Source of the DNA: CAYPHY01 sp964410625
GTDB lineage: Bacteria > Chloroflexota > Anaerolineae > Promineifilales > Promineifilaceae
Reading direction: 5' to 3'
DNA: 48,751 bases
Assembly: GCA_964410625.1 (NCBI GenBank)
Contig: CAYPHY010000038.1
Span: forward strand, 1-48,751
Made by a program: the position numbers and the translations under genes
In this document: piece after piece, positions 14,711-24,180 of the stretch
How positions within the stretch are numbered: the stretch's first letter is position 1
How the letters are laid out: each line of letters begins with the position of its first letter
The notes under the pieces: model-generated
Seen by the model: the letters and a program-made list of their open reading frames with translations, nothing else
Told to the model about the DNA's origin: nothing
The model's database searches: none

Positions 14711-14791
14711 CAAGTGGCAAGTGGCAAGTGGCAAGTGGCAAGTGGCAGAAATCGTAATCTTGCCACCTGCTACTTGCAACCTGCCACTCCC
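14711..14791. repeat. Heptanucleotide CAAGTGG array with inverted complement
   Basis: Five perfect 7-bp units CAAGTGG are followed after a short spacer by the degenerate complement TTGCCACCTGCTACTTGCAA and CCTGCCACTCCC. The transcript would fold into a hairpin just after the DUF4097-like gene. Confidence 0.9.
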
Positions 14792-14883
14792 ACTGTTCTT
14801 TTAGAACGTTAGCGAGTAGAATAGTTATGGTCAATCTGAGTCTAACGCTAGGCAGGCAAAGGCCACGGAACACGTGGGGACAT

Positions 14884-15867
14884 ATGGCCATATCACTATC
14901 CGCTAATCGGCCGCTAAACGGGCCGCGACCGGTCAACCTAAGCACTGATGTACCGCAGTTGGTGCAACTGCTACAAACCGTTTTTGGTGAGTCATTGGAT
15001 GGCGAAGACCGCCATTATTTGAGCGAGATCGCCGGTCATGCCCCTTATGTCCCCTCCGCCTTGTGGCGTTTCAACCCTTCGGCCGCGCGGCTTTCGCCTG
15101 GCTATGTGTGGGAAGAGAACGGCCGCATCGTGGGCAATGTGACCTTATTGCCGAGCCGTGTCTACGGCCGTTTCCTCGTTGCCAACGTTGCCGTCCATCC
15201 CGACTATCGCCGGCGCGGCATTGCCCGGCAACTGATGTTGGCTACGGAAGAGGGGGTACGCGCTCGCAATGGATGGGTGATCCTGCTCCAGGTGGTCAAG
15301 GAAAACCACGCTGCCATCGGCCTTTATCGTTCGTTAGACTATCAGGTCATCGGCCATATGACCAGTTGGTATAGCTCCAACTCGCGCTTGCGACGGCTCG
15401 ACAATATGGCGAATCCCCCTGTTATCCGGCAGTTGGCGGGCAACCAGTGGCGTGAGGCTTTTGAATTAGATCGCAGTGCCCTCCCCCCCGATCTCAACTG
15501 GCCGGAACCGCTGACGCCCGACACCTATCGGCTGGGGCTGTGGCAACGTATTGACAACTTTCTCAACGGGCGACAAATGGAAAATTGGATAACCAAAGAT
15601 GCCAACCAGCAATTGACCGGGTTGGCTTCTATTCGTACCGAATGGGGCAAACCCCACCAACTGTCGCTGCGCGTACGGCCGGATTGGGCAGGGCAGTTGG
15701 AACGGCCGTTGCTGGCCAAGCTGCTGCGCCGTCTAACCTATCTTTCTCGCCGCAATGTGCGTATGGAACATCGCGGCGACGACGAAACAACCAACGCCCT
15801 CCTGCGCGAAGCGAATTTCACGCCCAGACGCACGCTAACCCATATGCGTCTGGAATTAAAGCGTTAG
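14884..15867 (+). CDS. GNAT-family N-acetyltransferase
   Basis: The 327-residue protein has a GNAT acetyl-CoA domain at about residues 20-160, with VANVAVHPDYRRRGIARQLM as motif A (R-R-x-G-x-A pyrophosphate loop) and NHAAIGLYRSLDYQVIG as motif B. The second half (about 170-327) looks like a degenerate second GNAT domain, as in many Chloroflexota acetyltransferases. Its substrate is unknown. The ATG at 14884 is preferred because GGGGA lies four to five bases upstream and the conserved domain begins soon after; an in-frame ATG at 14827 is the alternative. It separates two SHOCT-like genes, so it may share their transcript. Confidence 0.85.
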   Translation: MAISLSANRPLNGPRPVNLSTDVPQLVQLLQTVFGESLDGEDRHYLSEIAGHAPYVPSALWRFNPSAARLSPGYVWEENGRIVGNVTLLPSRVYGRFLVANVAVHPDYRRRGIARQLMLATEEGVRARNGWVILLQVVKENHAAIGLYRSLDYQVIGHMTSWYSSNSRLRRLDNMANPPVIRQLAGNQWREAFELDRSALPPDLNWPEPLTPDTYRLGLWQRIDNFLNGRQMENWITKDANQQLTGLASIRTEWGKPHQLSLRVRPDWAGQLERPLLAKLLRRLTYLSRRNVRMEHRGDDETTNALLREANFTPRRTLTHMRLELKR

Positions 15868-15950
15868 TCATTCGCGGCCGTCCTGAGACAACAGCTTTCT
15901 AGCATTAGCACGGTGGCTGTAGCCCCGTGATACCAACAGAGAGGAGAATC

Positions 15951-16334
15951 ATGGCTACCACAGAAGAACGCCTGCAAATTTTGAAGATGATCGAAGAAGG
16001 AAAAATCAGCGCCCCAGAAGGGGCTGAACTACTACGCGCCCTCGACAAGGGTAGCAAGGCTGGGCCAGCGGCTGAACCGATGAAAGGCGCCAGCGCCGCC
16101 CGTTGGTTCCGTGTCCGCGTCACCGACATGAGTACCGGCCGCAACAAAGTCAACGTCAACATCCCGATGGGCCTGGTCAACGTCGGCATCAAGATGGGCG
16201 CACGCTTCGCCCCAGAGATCGAAGGCATCGAACGCCACGAAATCCTGGAAGCGATCCGCAGCGGCCAACAAGGGAAAATCCTCGATGTCGTAGACGAAGA
16301 GGATGGCGAGCGTGTCGAAATTTTCGTCGAGTAA
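15951..16334 (+). CDS. SHOCT-like module plus conserved C-terminal domain protein (short form)
   Basis: The 127-residue protein starts MATTEERLQILKMIEEGKIS, an N-terminal SHOCT-like module (about 4-32). A short linker precedes a C-terminal domain (about 48-127) with RVRVTDMSTGRNKVNVNIPM and a closing (L/V)DVVDEEDGERVEIFVE acidic strand. This domain is homologous to that of the 172-residue protein at 12611-13129, which differs mainly by a long proline-rich linker, so the two look like paralogues. AGAGGAGA five bases before the ATG at 15951 is a strong ribosome site and rules out the upstream in-frame start. Function unknown. Confidence 0.87.
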   Translation: MATTEERLQILKMIEEGKISAPEGAELLRALDKGSKAGPAAEPMKGASAARWFRVRVTDMSTGRNKVNVNIPMGLVNVGIKMGARFAPEIEGIERHEILEAIRSGQQGKILDVVDEEDGERVEIFVE

Positions 16335-16338
16335 GAGA

Positions 16339-16400
16339 TTTCGACACGAATTCCGCGAATGACACGAAATGCTTTCTTCATTCGTGTCATTCGTGTCAAA
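16339..16400. repeat. TTCGTGTC inverted-repeat element
   Basis: TTTCGACACGAATTCCGCGA and ATGACACGAA pair with TTCGTGTCATTCGTGTCAAA across a short loop. Related copies lie at 17250-17320 and inside the MITE-like element at 1391-1520. It fills the space between two genes. Confidence 0.85.
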
Positions 16401-16404
16401 AATA

Positions 16405-17244
16405 ATGGCTGAACAACCAAATAACAACCGTTATCAAAATCAAGAATATCTGGTCCAGGACCAATATAAAGACGCCAGCAACCTGGGCGCACGCGCTCAG
16501 TTGCACCGGCGCTTTAGTGTTAGCCCGGTTGAATGGTCGCCCTGGTTGTTGGAGCATTTTAACCTGCAACCGGGGGAGTCGGTGTTGGAATGTGGGTGCG
16601 GGCCGGGTGGTCTATGGGCCAGTCAACTCGGCCGCTTTCCCGCCGACCTATCGCTGACGCTGACCGACCTCTCGCCGGGGATGGTGGAAACAGCACGCGC
16701 CAACCTCGACGGCCGCCTCCCCCATCTTCACCTTCAAGTCGCCGACATTCAGGATTTGCCCTTCGACGACGCTTCCTTCGATGTCGTCATCGCCAACCAC
16801 ATGCTCTACCACGTCCCTGATCTGGCGAAGGGGCTAGCGGAGGTGCAGCGCGTCTTGAAACCGGGCGGCCGTTTCTTCGCTGCCACCAACGGCGGCCGCC
16901 ATATGCAGGAGTTATTCGCCCTGGGCAGCGACCTCTTCCCGCAAATGCGCGAGGCTAAGCAAGAGCGCATCGAACTGCAACCCCATTCATTCCGGCTGGA
17001 AAACGGCCGTGAATTCCTCGCCCCCTACTTCACCGACATCACCCTCCACCACTACGATGATTGGCTGGTAGTGACCGAGGCCAGACCGCTGCTCGACTAT
17101 GCCCTCTCCTCCAGCGAAGTTCGCGCGGCCGTCAGCAACGAGCTATACCAACAGGCGACCGCCTACCTCGAAGCATTGATCGCCGAACAGGGAATGATCA
17201 AAATCAGCAAAGAAACTGGACTGTTTGAGGCAAGACGGCCGTAA
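16405..17244 (+). CDS. Class I SAM-dependent methyltransferase
   Basis: The 279-residue protein has the Rossmann SAM motif I VLECGCGPGGLW, motif II LTLTDLSPGMVETA, motif III VADIQDLPFDDASFDVVIAN and the YHVPDLAKGLAEVQRVLKPG segment typical of UbiE/Methyltransf_11 enzymes. The substrate is not evident. The ATG at 16405 follows directly after the TTCGTGTC repeat; the upstream in-frame extension would translate the repeat and is rejected. It follows the SHOCT-like gene on the same strand, but the hairpin between them may end that transcript. Confidence 0.9.
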   Translation: MAEQPNNNRYQNQEYLVQDQYKDASNLGARAQLHRRFSVSPVEWSPWLLEHFNLQPGESVLECGCGPGGLWASQLGRFPADLSLTLTDLSPGMVETARANLDGRLPHLHLQVADIQDLPFDDASFDVVIANHMLYHVPDLAKGLAEVQRVLKPGGRFFAATNGGRHMQELFALGSDLFPQMREAKQERIELQPHSFRLENGREFLAPYFTDITLHHYDDWLVVTEARPLLDYALSSSEVRAAVSNELYQQATAYLEALIAEQGMIKISKETGLFEARRP

Positions 17245-17249
17245 ATCTC

Positions 17250-17320
17250 TGACACGAATAACACGAATTTCACGAAAACATCAATCGATAACATTCGTGT
17301 CATTCGTGCAATTCGTGTCA
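17250..17320. repeat. TTCGTGTC inverted-repeat element
   Basis: GACACGAATAACACGAATTT on one side and ATTCGTGTCATTCGTGCAAT plus TTCGTGTCAAAAAA on the other form a long hairpin between convergent genes, followed by a short A/T-rich run, so it could serve as a terminator for the methyltransferase gene. Confidence 0.85.
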
Positions 17321-17356
17321 AAAAATCCTGGCTTATTCGCGCAATTCGTTGCTATA

Positions 17357-18034
17357 TCATTTGGAACGCCGTAAGTGTAGGGAAACGAAGAAAACCCAAA
17401 CCAACATCGTTCCAATCACCAGCCACTCATAGAAAACCAGCAACCAGAAATCCGGCCGGTTGCCCGCGCCGGGAGCAGCCAACACCTCCCCCGTCACCCC
17501 TTGTAGTTCTGATAAAAAGCCGATAAAGCTCAAAATGGTCAGCACGCCGATGGCAACCAACCAGCGTGGCAGTTGTCGTTTGCGGTCAATCAAGATATAG
17601 AGTGAGAATAGGGCAACGGCGATCCAGCCGGTGTTGAAGAAGGTCAGTGCGGCCGTCGAATGTGCATCCAGATTGTTCATCGGGAAAACGCCGACGAACA
17701 TTCCAGCAACTCCCGCAACCAGGCCAACTGCACCGGCAACATAGGCCAACCAGTGGCGCAGGGTAAACGCAAGTCCAACCATAAAAACAGCCAGAAACAG
17801 CCCCCCAATGATCAGGCTAACATTAAATACGCCTGCTAGCTCGGACACACCTAGCTCCCCCAACTCCGATACCCAATGGTTTAGTGGAGAATAACGCTGG
17901 TCGGCCGTGCCACTATATGCCAAAGCGGTTATCACAGAACCCAGCGTTAAAATCAGGCTGCCAATCAGACCGGTGACCCAGGTAATCCGCCGCACGTCCC
18001 ATCTATCTCCGGTGACTCCTCGTTGCTGCACCAT
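17357..18034 (-). CDS. DUF998 family membrane protein
   Basis: The 225-residue protein has six likely transmembrane helices. The first loop contains YSPLNHWVSELGELGVSELA, the signature region of DUF998 proteins (N-x-x-S-E-L-G), and the middle contains FPMNNLDAHSTAALTFF. The family is widespread, with no firm function. The gene stands alone, with its own predicted promoter upstream and a hairpin repeat beyond its stop. Confidence 0.85.
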   Translation of the reverse strand: MVQQRGVTGDRWDVRRITWVTGLIGSLILTLGSVITALAYSGTADQRYSPLNHWVSELGELGVSELAGVFNVSLIIGGLFLAVFMVGLAFTLRHWLAYVAGAVGLVAGVAGMFVGVFPMNNLDAHSTAALTFFNTGWIAVALFSLYILIDRKRQLPRWLVAIGVLTILSFIGFLSELQGVTGEVLAAPGAGNRPDFWLLVFYEWLVIGTMLVWVFFVSLHLRRSK

Positions 18035-18102
18035 TTTCGTTCCTCAATAAAACGCTAATTTGTCATCGCAAAACCACCCGCCTCGATCAAGACCATGCCA
18101 AC

Positions 18103-18133
18103 ATTATACCATTTCTGCTTTATGTTTAGTCAA
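18103..18133 (-). promoter_or_regulatory. Possible promoter of the DUF998 gene
   Basis: On the minus strand a perfect TATAAT (18103-18108) lies 19 bp downstream of TTGACT (18128-18133). The spacing is longer than ideal. The predicted start gives a leader of about 60 nt. Confidence 0.45.
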
Positions 18134-18162
18134 AAGTAATGTTAAAAATATAGATCAAAACT

Positions 18163-18187
18163 GGCCCTACAACCAGGTCGCAGGGCC
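18163..18187 (-). terminator. Hairpin terminator after the YrrT-like methyltransferase
   Basis: On the minus strand GGCCCTGCGACC pairs with GGTTGTAGGGCC, followed by AGTTTTGAT. It lies between the methyltransferase stop and the DUF998 promoter. Confidence 0.7.
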
Positions 18188-18230
18188 AATTTATGCTTTT
18201 ATGGTTTTGTCGAGTCGTTAGACGAACTGC

Positions 18231-18896
18231 TTATGCCACTTTTTTAGCGGCAATCCCCCAGGACAGCTCTGAGAAGCGTTTAATCTCTGTCTCAAAGCCC
18301 AACGCTCTCAGCCATTGGTCAGCCTGGTCAACGTACCAGAAAAACTCCTCGTCAAACGCCTCCACTACCTCTGGAACATTGATAAACTTCTGCTGCAAGC
18401 GTTTTTCATCCGCTTTATCGGCAAACATCAGGTCACCAAAGACGGCCGTTCCCCCCTCCGCCAATGCCCCATAGACTTTCTGAAAGAAGAGTTGCTTCTC
18501 CTCCTCGGTCAAATGATGAATGGCATAGGTACTGACAATGGCGTCGAAGGTCGAGCTATTATCATCGAAGTAGCCCAGCAAGTCGGATTGGACGAATTCA
18601 ACAGCCGATGCATCTATGCCCAAATCCTCCATCTTCTGCCGTGCAATCTCCTGCATCTTCGCCGAGATGTCTACACAGACGAGCTTCTCAAAGCTGCCTA
18701 AGCGCAGCGAAAGATTGCCCGTCCCGGAACCGAGGTCGAGAATACGCCCGGCCCCCACCACCCCCGGTTGCCCACTGACCCAATCCAACAACGCATCATA
18801 CCCCGCGCGAATCGGATCGCTCTCATTCAGCACATCCTCATCATACCAATGGGCCACATCATCGTGGTTAAAGAACTGTCCGTGTTGGCTTTTCAT
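18231..18896 (-). CDS. SAM-dependent methyltransferase, YrrT-like
   Basis: The 221-residue class I methyltransferase has an N-terminal DDVAHWYDEDV segment, SAM motif I ILDLGSGTGNLS, motif II LVCVDISAKMQEIARQKM and VQSDLLGYF. The STYAIHHLTEEEKQLFF post-motif resembles Bacillus YrrT and related small-molecule methyltransferases. YrrT acts in methionine-to-cysteine recycling, but no partner of that pathway is adjacent, so the substrate stays open. It is separated from the thiolase gene by a 50-bp perfect inverted repeat and probably has its own promoter. Confidence 0.88.
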   Translation of the reverse strand: MKSQHGQFFNHDDVAHWYDEDVLNESDPIRAGYDALLDWVSGQPGVVGAGRILDLGSGTGNLSLRLGSFEKLVCVDISAKMQEIARQKMEDLGIDASAVEFVQSDLLGYFDDNSSTFDAIVSTYAIHHLTEEEKQLFFQKVYGALAEGGTAVFGDLMFADKADEKRLQQKFINVPEVVEAFDEEFFWYVDQADQWLRALGFETEIKRFSELSWGIAAKKVA

Positions 18897-18950
18897 ACGG
18901 ATTGCTTAACTGCAAAACTAGATGAATACTGCAACTGGTAAAGCATTGAC

Positions 18951-19000
18951 CTTGTAGCGCGGGTTGTTTACCCGCGCGGGTAGACAACCCGCGCTACAAG
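18951..19000. repeat. Perfect 17-bp inverted repeat (CTTGTAGCGCGGGTTGT)
   Basis: CTTGTAGCGCGGGTTGT at 18951-18967 is exactly complementary to 18984-19000, with a further GC-rich palindrome in the loop. Related fragments (AACCCGCGCTAC at 27090, GGGTAGACAACCCATGC at 43782) show it is dispersed. It ends 2 bp after the fadA stop and could terminate the beta-oxidation operon. Confidence 0.9.
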
Positions 19001-19002
19001 AG

Positions 19003-20187
19003 TTAGTTCAATCGCTCGAAAATACCGGCCGCGCCCATGCCGCCGCCAATACACATCGTCACCATGCCAAATTGGGCATCACGACGGCGCATTTCGTTGA
19101 TAATTTGCACCGTCAGCTTCGCACCAGTGCAGCCCAGCGGGTGACCGAGGGCAATCGCCCCGCCGTTGACATTGACCTTCTCTTCATCAATGCCTAACTC
19201 GCGAATGACCGCTACCGCTTGCGCGGCAAAGGCCTCATTCAGTTCGATAATATCTATATCGTCCAGGCTCATCCCCGTCCGCTTGAGCAGCTTCGGCACG
19301 GCCGTAATCGGCCCCACCCCCATAATCTCCGGCCGCACGCCACCAACGGCAAAACCGACAAAGCGCACCAACGGCGTTAATCCCAACGCCTCCGCCTTCT
19401 CGCGCTCCATCACCAACACGGCCGCTGCCCCATCGCTCAACGGCGAGGCGTTACCGGCGGTCACCGTCCCGCCTTGCATAAAGACCGGCTTCAACCGCGC
19501 CAACCCTTCCAGCGTCGTATCCGGCCGCAAATGCTCATCCTTGTCGAGGATAAAGGTCTGTCGTTGCGGCCCGTTCTCCCCGGCCGTCACTTCCTCGACT
19601 TCAATCGGCAAAATCTCATCCTGGAACAGCCCCCTGGCATAGGCGGCCGCTGCTCGTTGGTGCGAACGCAAGGCGAACTCATCCTGCGCCTGGCGGCTGA
19701 CCTCAAACTCATCGGCCACGCGCTCGGCCGTCAGCCCCATCCCCATATACACTTCCGGCATGTTCTCGACCATGTAGGGGTTGGGGTTGACGCGAAAGCC
19801 GGTCATCGGCACCATGCTCATCGTTTCCGCTCCGCCGGCAATGATGCAGTCCGCCCCATTGGCGATAATCCGCTCGGCGGCCATCGCCACCGTCTGCAAG
19901 CCGCTGGAGCAAAAGCGATTGACCGTCATCCCCGGCGTATCCACCGGCAACCCGGCACGCAAGGCAATGGTACGGCCGAAGTTCAACCCTTGCGCTCCCT
20001 CCGGCATGGCGCAACCGATAATCACATCATCAATCTCCGCCGGGTCTACGGCCGGGACCTGGCGCAACACTTCCTGGATCACGGCCGCCGCCATCTCATC
20101 CGAACGCCAGTTGCGCGTCGTTCCCCGCTTGGCCTTGCCTACGGCCGTCCGCGACCCTGCTACAATCACCGCTTCTCGTGTCATCAT
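19003..20187 (-). CDS. Acetyl-CoA acyltransferase (thiolase, FadA)
   Basis: The 394-residue enzyme catalyses the last step of beta-oxidation, cleaving 3-ketoacyl-CoA with CoA. The acylated Cys is C93 in NRFCSSGLQ, the base His is H349 in GHPLGCTGAK, and the second Cys is C379 in CIGGGMGAAG. All three are intact and the length is typical. It is the last gene of a four-gene operon with FadN and two acyl-CoA dehydrogenases, the order seen in fadN-fadA-fadE operons of Bacillus. The context favours degradation of long-chain acyl-CoA over biosynthetic acetoacetyl-CoA formation. Confidence 0.95.
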   Translation of the reverse strand: MMTREAVIVAGSRTAVGKAKRGTTRNWRSDEMAAAVIQEVLRQVPAVDPAEIDDVIIGCAMPEGAQGLNFGRTIALRAGLPVDTPGMTVNRFCSSGLQTVAMAAERIIANGADCIIAGGAETMSMVPMTGFRVNPNPYMVENMPEVYMGMGLTAERVADEFEVSRQAQDEFALRSHQRAAAAYARGLFQDEILPIEVEEVTAGENGPQRQTFILDKDEHLRPDTTLEGLARLKPVFMQGGTVTAGNASPLSDGAAAVLVMEREKAEALGLTPLVRFVGFAVGGVRPEIMGVGPITAVPKLLKRTGMSLDDIDIIELNEAFAAQAVAVIRELGIDEEKVNVNGGAIALGHPLGCTGAKLTVQIINEMRRRDAQFGMVTMCIGGGMGAAGIFERLN

Positions 20188-20202
20188 TTCTCCTCAAGGA
20201 TA

Positions 20203-20256
20203 GCTCACGCAAGGGCGCAAAGAAAAACTTGGCGAACTTTGCGTCTTTGCGTGAGC
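20203..20256. repeat. Inverted repeat GCTCACGCAAG...TTTGCGTGAGC
   Basis: GCTCACGCAAGGGCGCAAAG pairs with CTTTGCGTCTTTGCGTGAGC between fadN and fadA. A degenerate copy lies at 45530-45585. Confidence 0.85.
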
Positions 20257-20262
20257 CTCTAT

Positions 20263-22647
20263 TTAATTCCGTAACGGCTTCCCCGTCTGCAACATGTGCA
20301 TCATCCGTTCGCGGGTCTTTTCCTCGCCCAAGAGGGAAAGGAACGCCTCGCGCTCCAGGTCGAGGATATACCAGGGGTCTACCCACGCGGGTGCGCTGAT
20401 GTCGCCACCGGTCAGCACATAGGCCAGCTTCCCGGCCACATGGGCATCATACTCCGAGGCATACTTGCCCCACAGCAACGACTTCACGCCCAGCTTCAAC
20501 GCATAGTAGACATCTCGACCGGCGGCATAAATCTTCTCCACTTCCGGCGGCCGTGTTCCCATCTGCACCAACTGCAACGCCTTCTGCTTGGCAATCGCCA
20601 GCCGCTGGTCGCTATTCATCACAATCGTATCCTGGTCGGTCAGATAGCCCATGCTCCTGGCTTCCCAGGCACTCGTCCCCACCTTAGCCAGCGCGATCTG
20701 CTCAAAGGTCTCCTGCATTGGCGGCAATACATCGGCGTTGGCCGTGCGCATGGTCGGGTTGACCTTACGCCGCAGCAACTCCTTGCAGCCGCCACCAGCC
20801 GGAATCAGCCCTACGCCAAACTCAACCAGGCCGATGTAGCTTTCGTGGTCGGCAACGGCCGTCCAGCCTGCCATCGCATACTCCGCGCCGCCCCCCAGAG
20901 CCATCTGGTGAACAGCCACCACCACCGGCTTCGGCGCGTGGCGCAGATCAAATGTTGCCTGTTGCAACGTTCGCACCATCTGATTGAGGGGTTCCCATTG
21001 CCCTTGTGCGGCCGCCACACCAATGGCAAACAAATTCGCACCCACACAGAAGTTCGGCCCATTGTTGCCAATCACCAGCGCGTCGAAGTCGCTATCCAGC
21101 CGTTCCAACGCTGTCCGGCTCATCTCGATGATCTCCTGGTCAATGGCGTTCATCTTGGCGTGGAACTCCAGCAGCGCAACCCCATCACCCATATCGAGCA
21201 AGCTGGCGCTGTCGTTACTGGCAACCGTCTTACCCCCTTGATGCAACTGCCCGACCTCGATCACCTTTGGATCGCGCTCCAACGGCCGGTACGCCCGCGC
21301 CGTGAAATCATAGTAGCTGCCATTTTGGTAAAAGCGGTCATGGCCTTGGGAGAGCATCTCCTTCACCCAATCGGCCACCTCGAACCCGGCCGCTTCCATG
21401 TTGTCGGCCGTCTCCGCCACGCCGAGCATATCCCATAGCTCAAAGGGGCCGGCCTCATGGCTGAAGCCCCAACGCACGGCATCATCCACATCGGTCAGCC
21501 GGTAAGCGATCTCCGGGGTGACGTGGGTGGCATAGGCAAAGCCGAAGTAAAGCGTGTTGCGCACATACTCGGCCGCGCGGTCATCATGTTGCAGCAACTT
21601 CCGCAAGCGCGGTCCCAACTCCTCAATTTTGCGTACTGCGCCAATGGAATCGAAGCGCACTTTGGGTTGGGGTTCATACTCCATTGTCTGCGGGTTTAGC
21701 GCGTAAAAGTCACGCTGCCCGTCTACCATCACCCTCTTGTAAAAGCCCTGGTCAGCCTTGTTGCCCAACCATTTATTGGCCAACATCTGCTCCATCACGG
21801 CCGTTGTCTTCGTCGGCCGCAATGTCTCGCGATAAGGATCATCCGCCACCAGGTCATAGAGATTGTTGTTTACATGCGCCATCACATCCAGCCCGACCAG
21901 ATCGAGCAGGCGGAAGGTGGCGGTTTTGGGACGGCCGATCACCGGGCCGGTGATCGCGTCAATCTCCGCGATGGTATAGCCATGCTCAAAGGCATATTCC
22001 AAGGCATAGGAAGAGGCGACGGCAAAGAAGCGATTGCCAATGAAGTTCGGCGTGTCCTTGCACACCACGACGCCCTTACCCAACACATCCGTCCCGAATC
22101 GCTTCATAAACTCGACCACGTCGGCCGCTGTCTCATCGGTAGGAATGACTTCTAACAGCTTCAGGTAACGGGGCGGATTAAAGAAGTGGGTTCCGAGAAA
22201 GTGGGCTTTGAAGTCGGCCGAACGCCCTTCGGCGATCTGGTGAATGGGAATCCCTGAGGTATTGCTGCTAATGATGCTCCCTGGCTTGCGGACCGCCTCA
22301 ATGCGTTCCATCAATGCTTGTTTGGGCGGCAACTGCTCGACAATCACCTCAACAATCCAATCACAATCGGCCAGCTTGTCGAAATCATCTTCCAAATTGC
22401 CAATAGTGATCAGGTCGCCACGATCCGGCCGCGCCAGGTTCGCCGGCCGCGCCTTCGCCATGCGATCATACAAGGATTGGACAAGGCGATTGCGTGCGGC
22501 CGGTTTCTTCTGCTCTTCTTCGCTCAGCCCCGGCGTGACTATATCTAACAAGACAACGGGGATGCCGATGTTTGCCAGATGGGCAGCAATCCCCCCGCCC
22601 ATCGTCCCGGCCCCCACGACACCAACCCGGTTAATACGATAACTCAT
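20263..22647 (-). CDS. 3-hydroxyacyl-CoA dehydrogenase/enoyl-CoA hydratase (FadN)
   Basis: The 794-residue bifunctional enzyme hydrates 2-enoyl-CoA and oxidises the 3-hydroxyacyl-CoA with NAD. The dehydrogenase part comes first: NAD-binding GAGTMGGGIA at 12-21, the THFFNPPRYLKLLEVIPT catalytic-His region, CKDTPNFIGNR, and two C-terminal dehydrogenase domains to about 430. The crotonase part follows from about 490 (LVIGNNGPNFCVGANL as the first oxyanion strand, then HQMALGGGAEYAMAG). This order and length match Bacillus FadN rather than Escherichia FadB, where the hydratase is first. It lies 75 bp before fadA and 124 bp after an acyl-CoA dehydrogenase gene. Confidence 0.95.
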   Translation of the reverse strand: MSYRINRVGVVGAGTMGGGIAAHLANIGIPVVLLDIVTPGLSEEEQKKPAARNRLVQSLYDRMAKARPANLARPDRGDLITIGNLEDDFDKLADCDWIVEVIVEQLPPKQALMERIEAVRKPGSIISSNTSGIPIHQIAEGRSADFKAHFLGTHFFNPPRYLKLLEVIPTDETAADVVEFMKRFGTDVLGKGVVVCKDTPNFIGNRFFAVASSYALEYAFEHGYTIAEIDAITGPVIGRPKTATFRLLDLVGLDVMAHVNNNLYDLVADDPYRETLRPTKTTAVMEQMLANKWLGNKADQGFYKRVMVDGQRDFYALNPQTMEYEPQPKVRFDSIGAVRKIEELGPRLRKLLQHDDRAAEYVRNTLYFGFAYATHVTPEIAYRLTDVDDAVRWGFSHEAGPFELWDMLGVAETADNMEAAGFEVADWVKEMLSQGHDRFYQNGSYYDFTARAYRPLERDPKVIEVGQLHQGGKTVASNDSASLLDMGDGVALLEFHAKMNAIDQEIIEMSRTALERLDSDFDALVIGNNGPNFCVGANLFAIGVAAAQGQWEPLNQMVRTLQQATFDLRHAPKPVVVAVHQMALGGGAEYAMAGWTAVADHESYIGLVEFGVGLIPAGGGCKELLRRKVNPTMRTANADVLPPMQETFEQIALAKVGTSAWEARSMGYLTDQDTIVMNSDQRLAIAKQKALQLVQMGTRPPEVEKIYAAGRDVYYALKLGVKSLLWGKYASEYDAHVAGKLAYVLTGGDISAPAWVDPWYILDLEREAFLSLLGEEKTRERMMHMLQTGKPLRN

Positions 22648-22662
22648 TCATGCCTCCATGCA

Positions 22663-22771
22663 GGACGCAGATTGACGCTGATATCACGCAGATTATCGCT
22701 GATTATTTGATGATAGATAATCAGCGAATATCTGCGTGCAATATTATTGCCCATCTGCGAAAATCAGCGTT

Positions 22772-22772
<1 letters not shown>
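22663..22772. repeat. ACGCAGATT/AATCAGCG repeat element
   Basis: Direct and inverted units (GACGCAGATTGACGCTGAT, ACGCAGATTATCGCTGATTA, then TAATCAGCGAATATCTGCGT) form a long hairpin between the acyl-CoA dehydrogenase and fadN genes. A second copy sits in the next intergenic space at 24073-24180. Confidence 0.85.
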
Positions 22773-24067
<1,295 letters not shown>

Positions 24068-24072
24068 ACGGT

Positions 24073-24180
24073 TACGCAGATTGACGCAGATGAAACGCTG
24101 ATAGACGCTGATTTTGATCTAATAAAAATCAATAAAAATCAGTGAAAATCCGCGGAGCATCAGCGCAAATCTGCGTCCAC
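24073..24180. repeat. ACGCAGATT/AATCAGCG repeat element
   Basis: ACGCAGATTGACGCAGATGA, ACGCTGATAGACGCTGATTT and the complementary ATCAGTGAAAATCCGCGG and ATCAGCGCAAATCTGCGT units fill the space between the two dehydrogenase genes. Confidence 0.85.

Noticed and set aside
20296..21438. A 380-codon frame antisense to fadN
   Set aside because: It is a shadow of a GC-rich gene with intact catalytic motifs on the minus strand.
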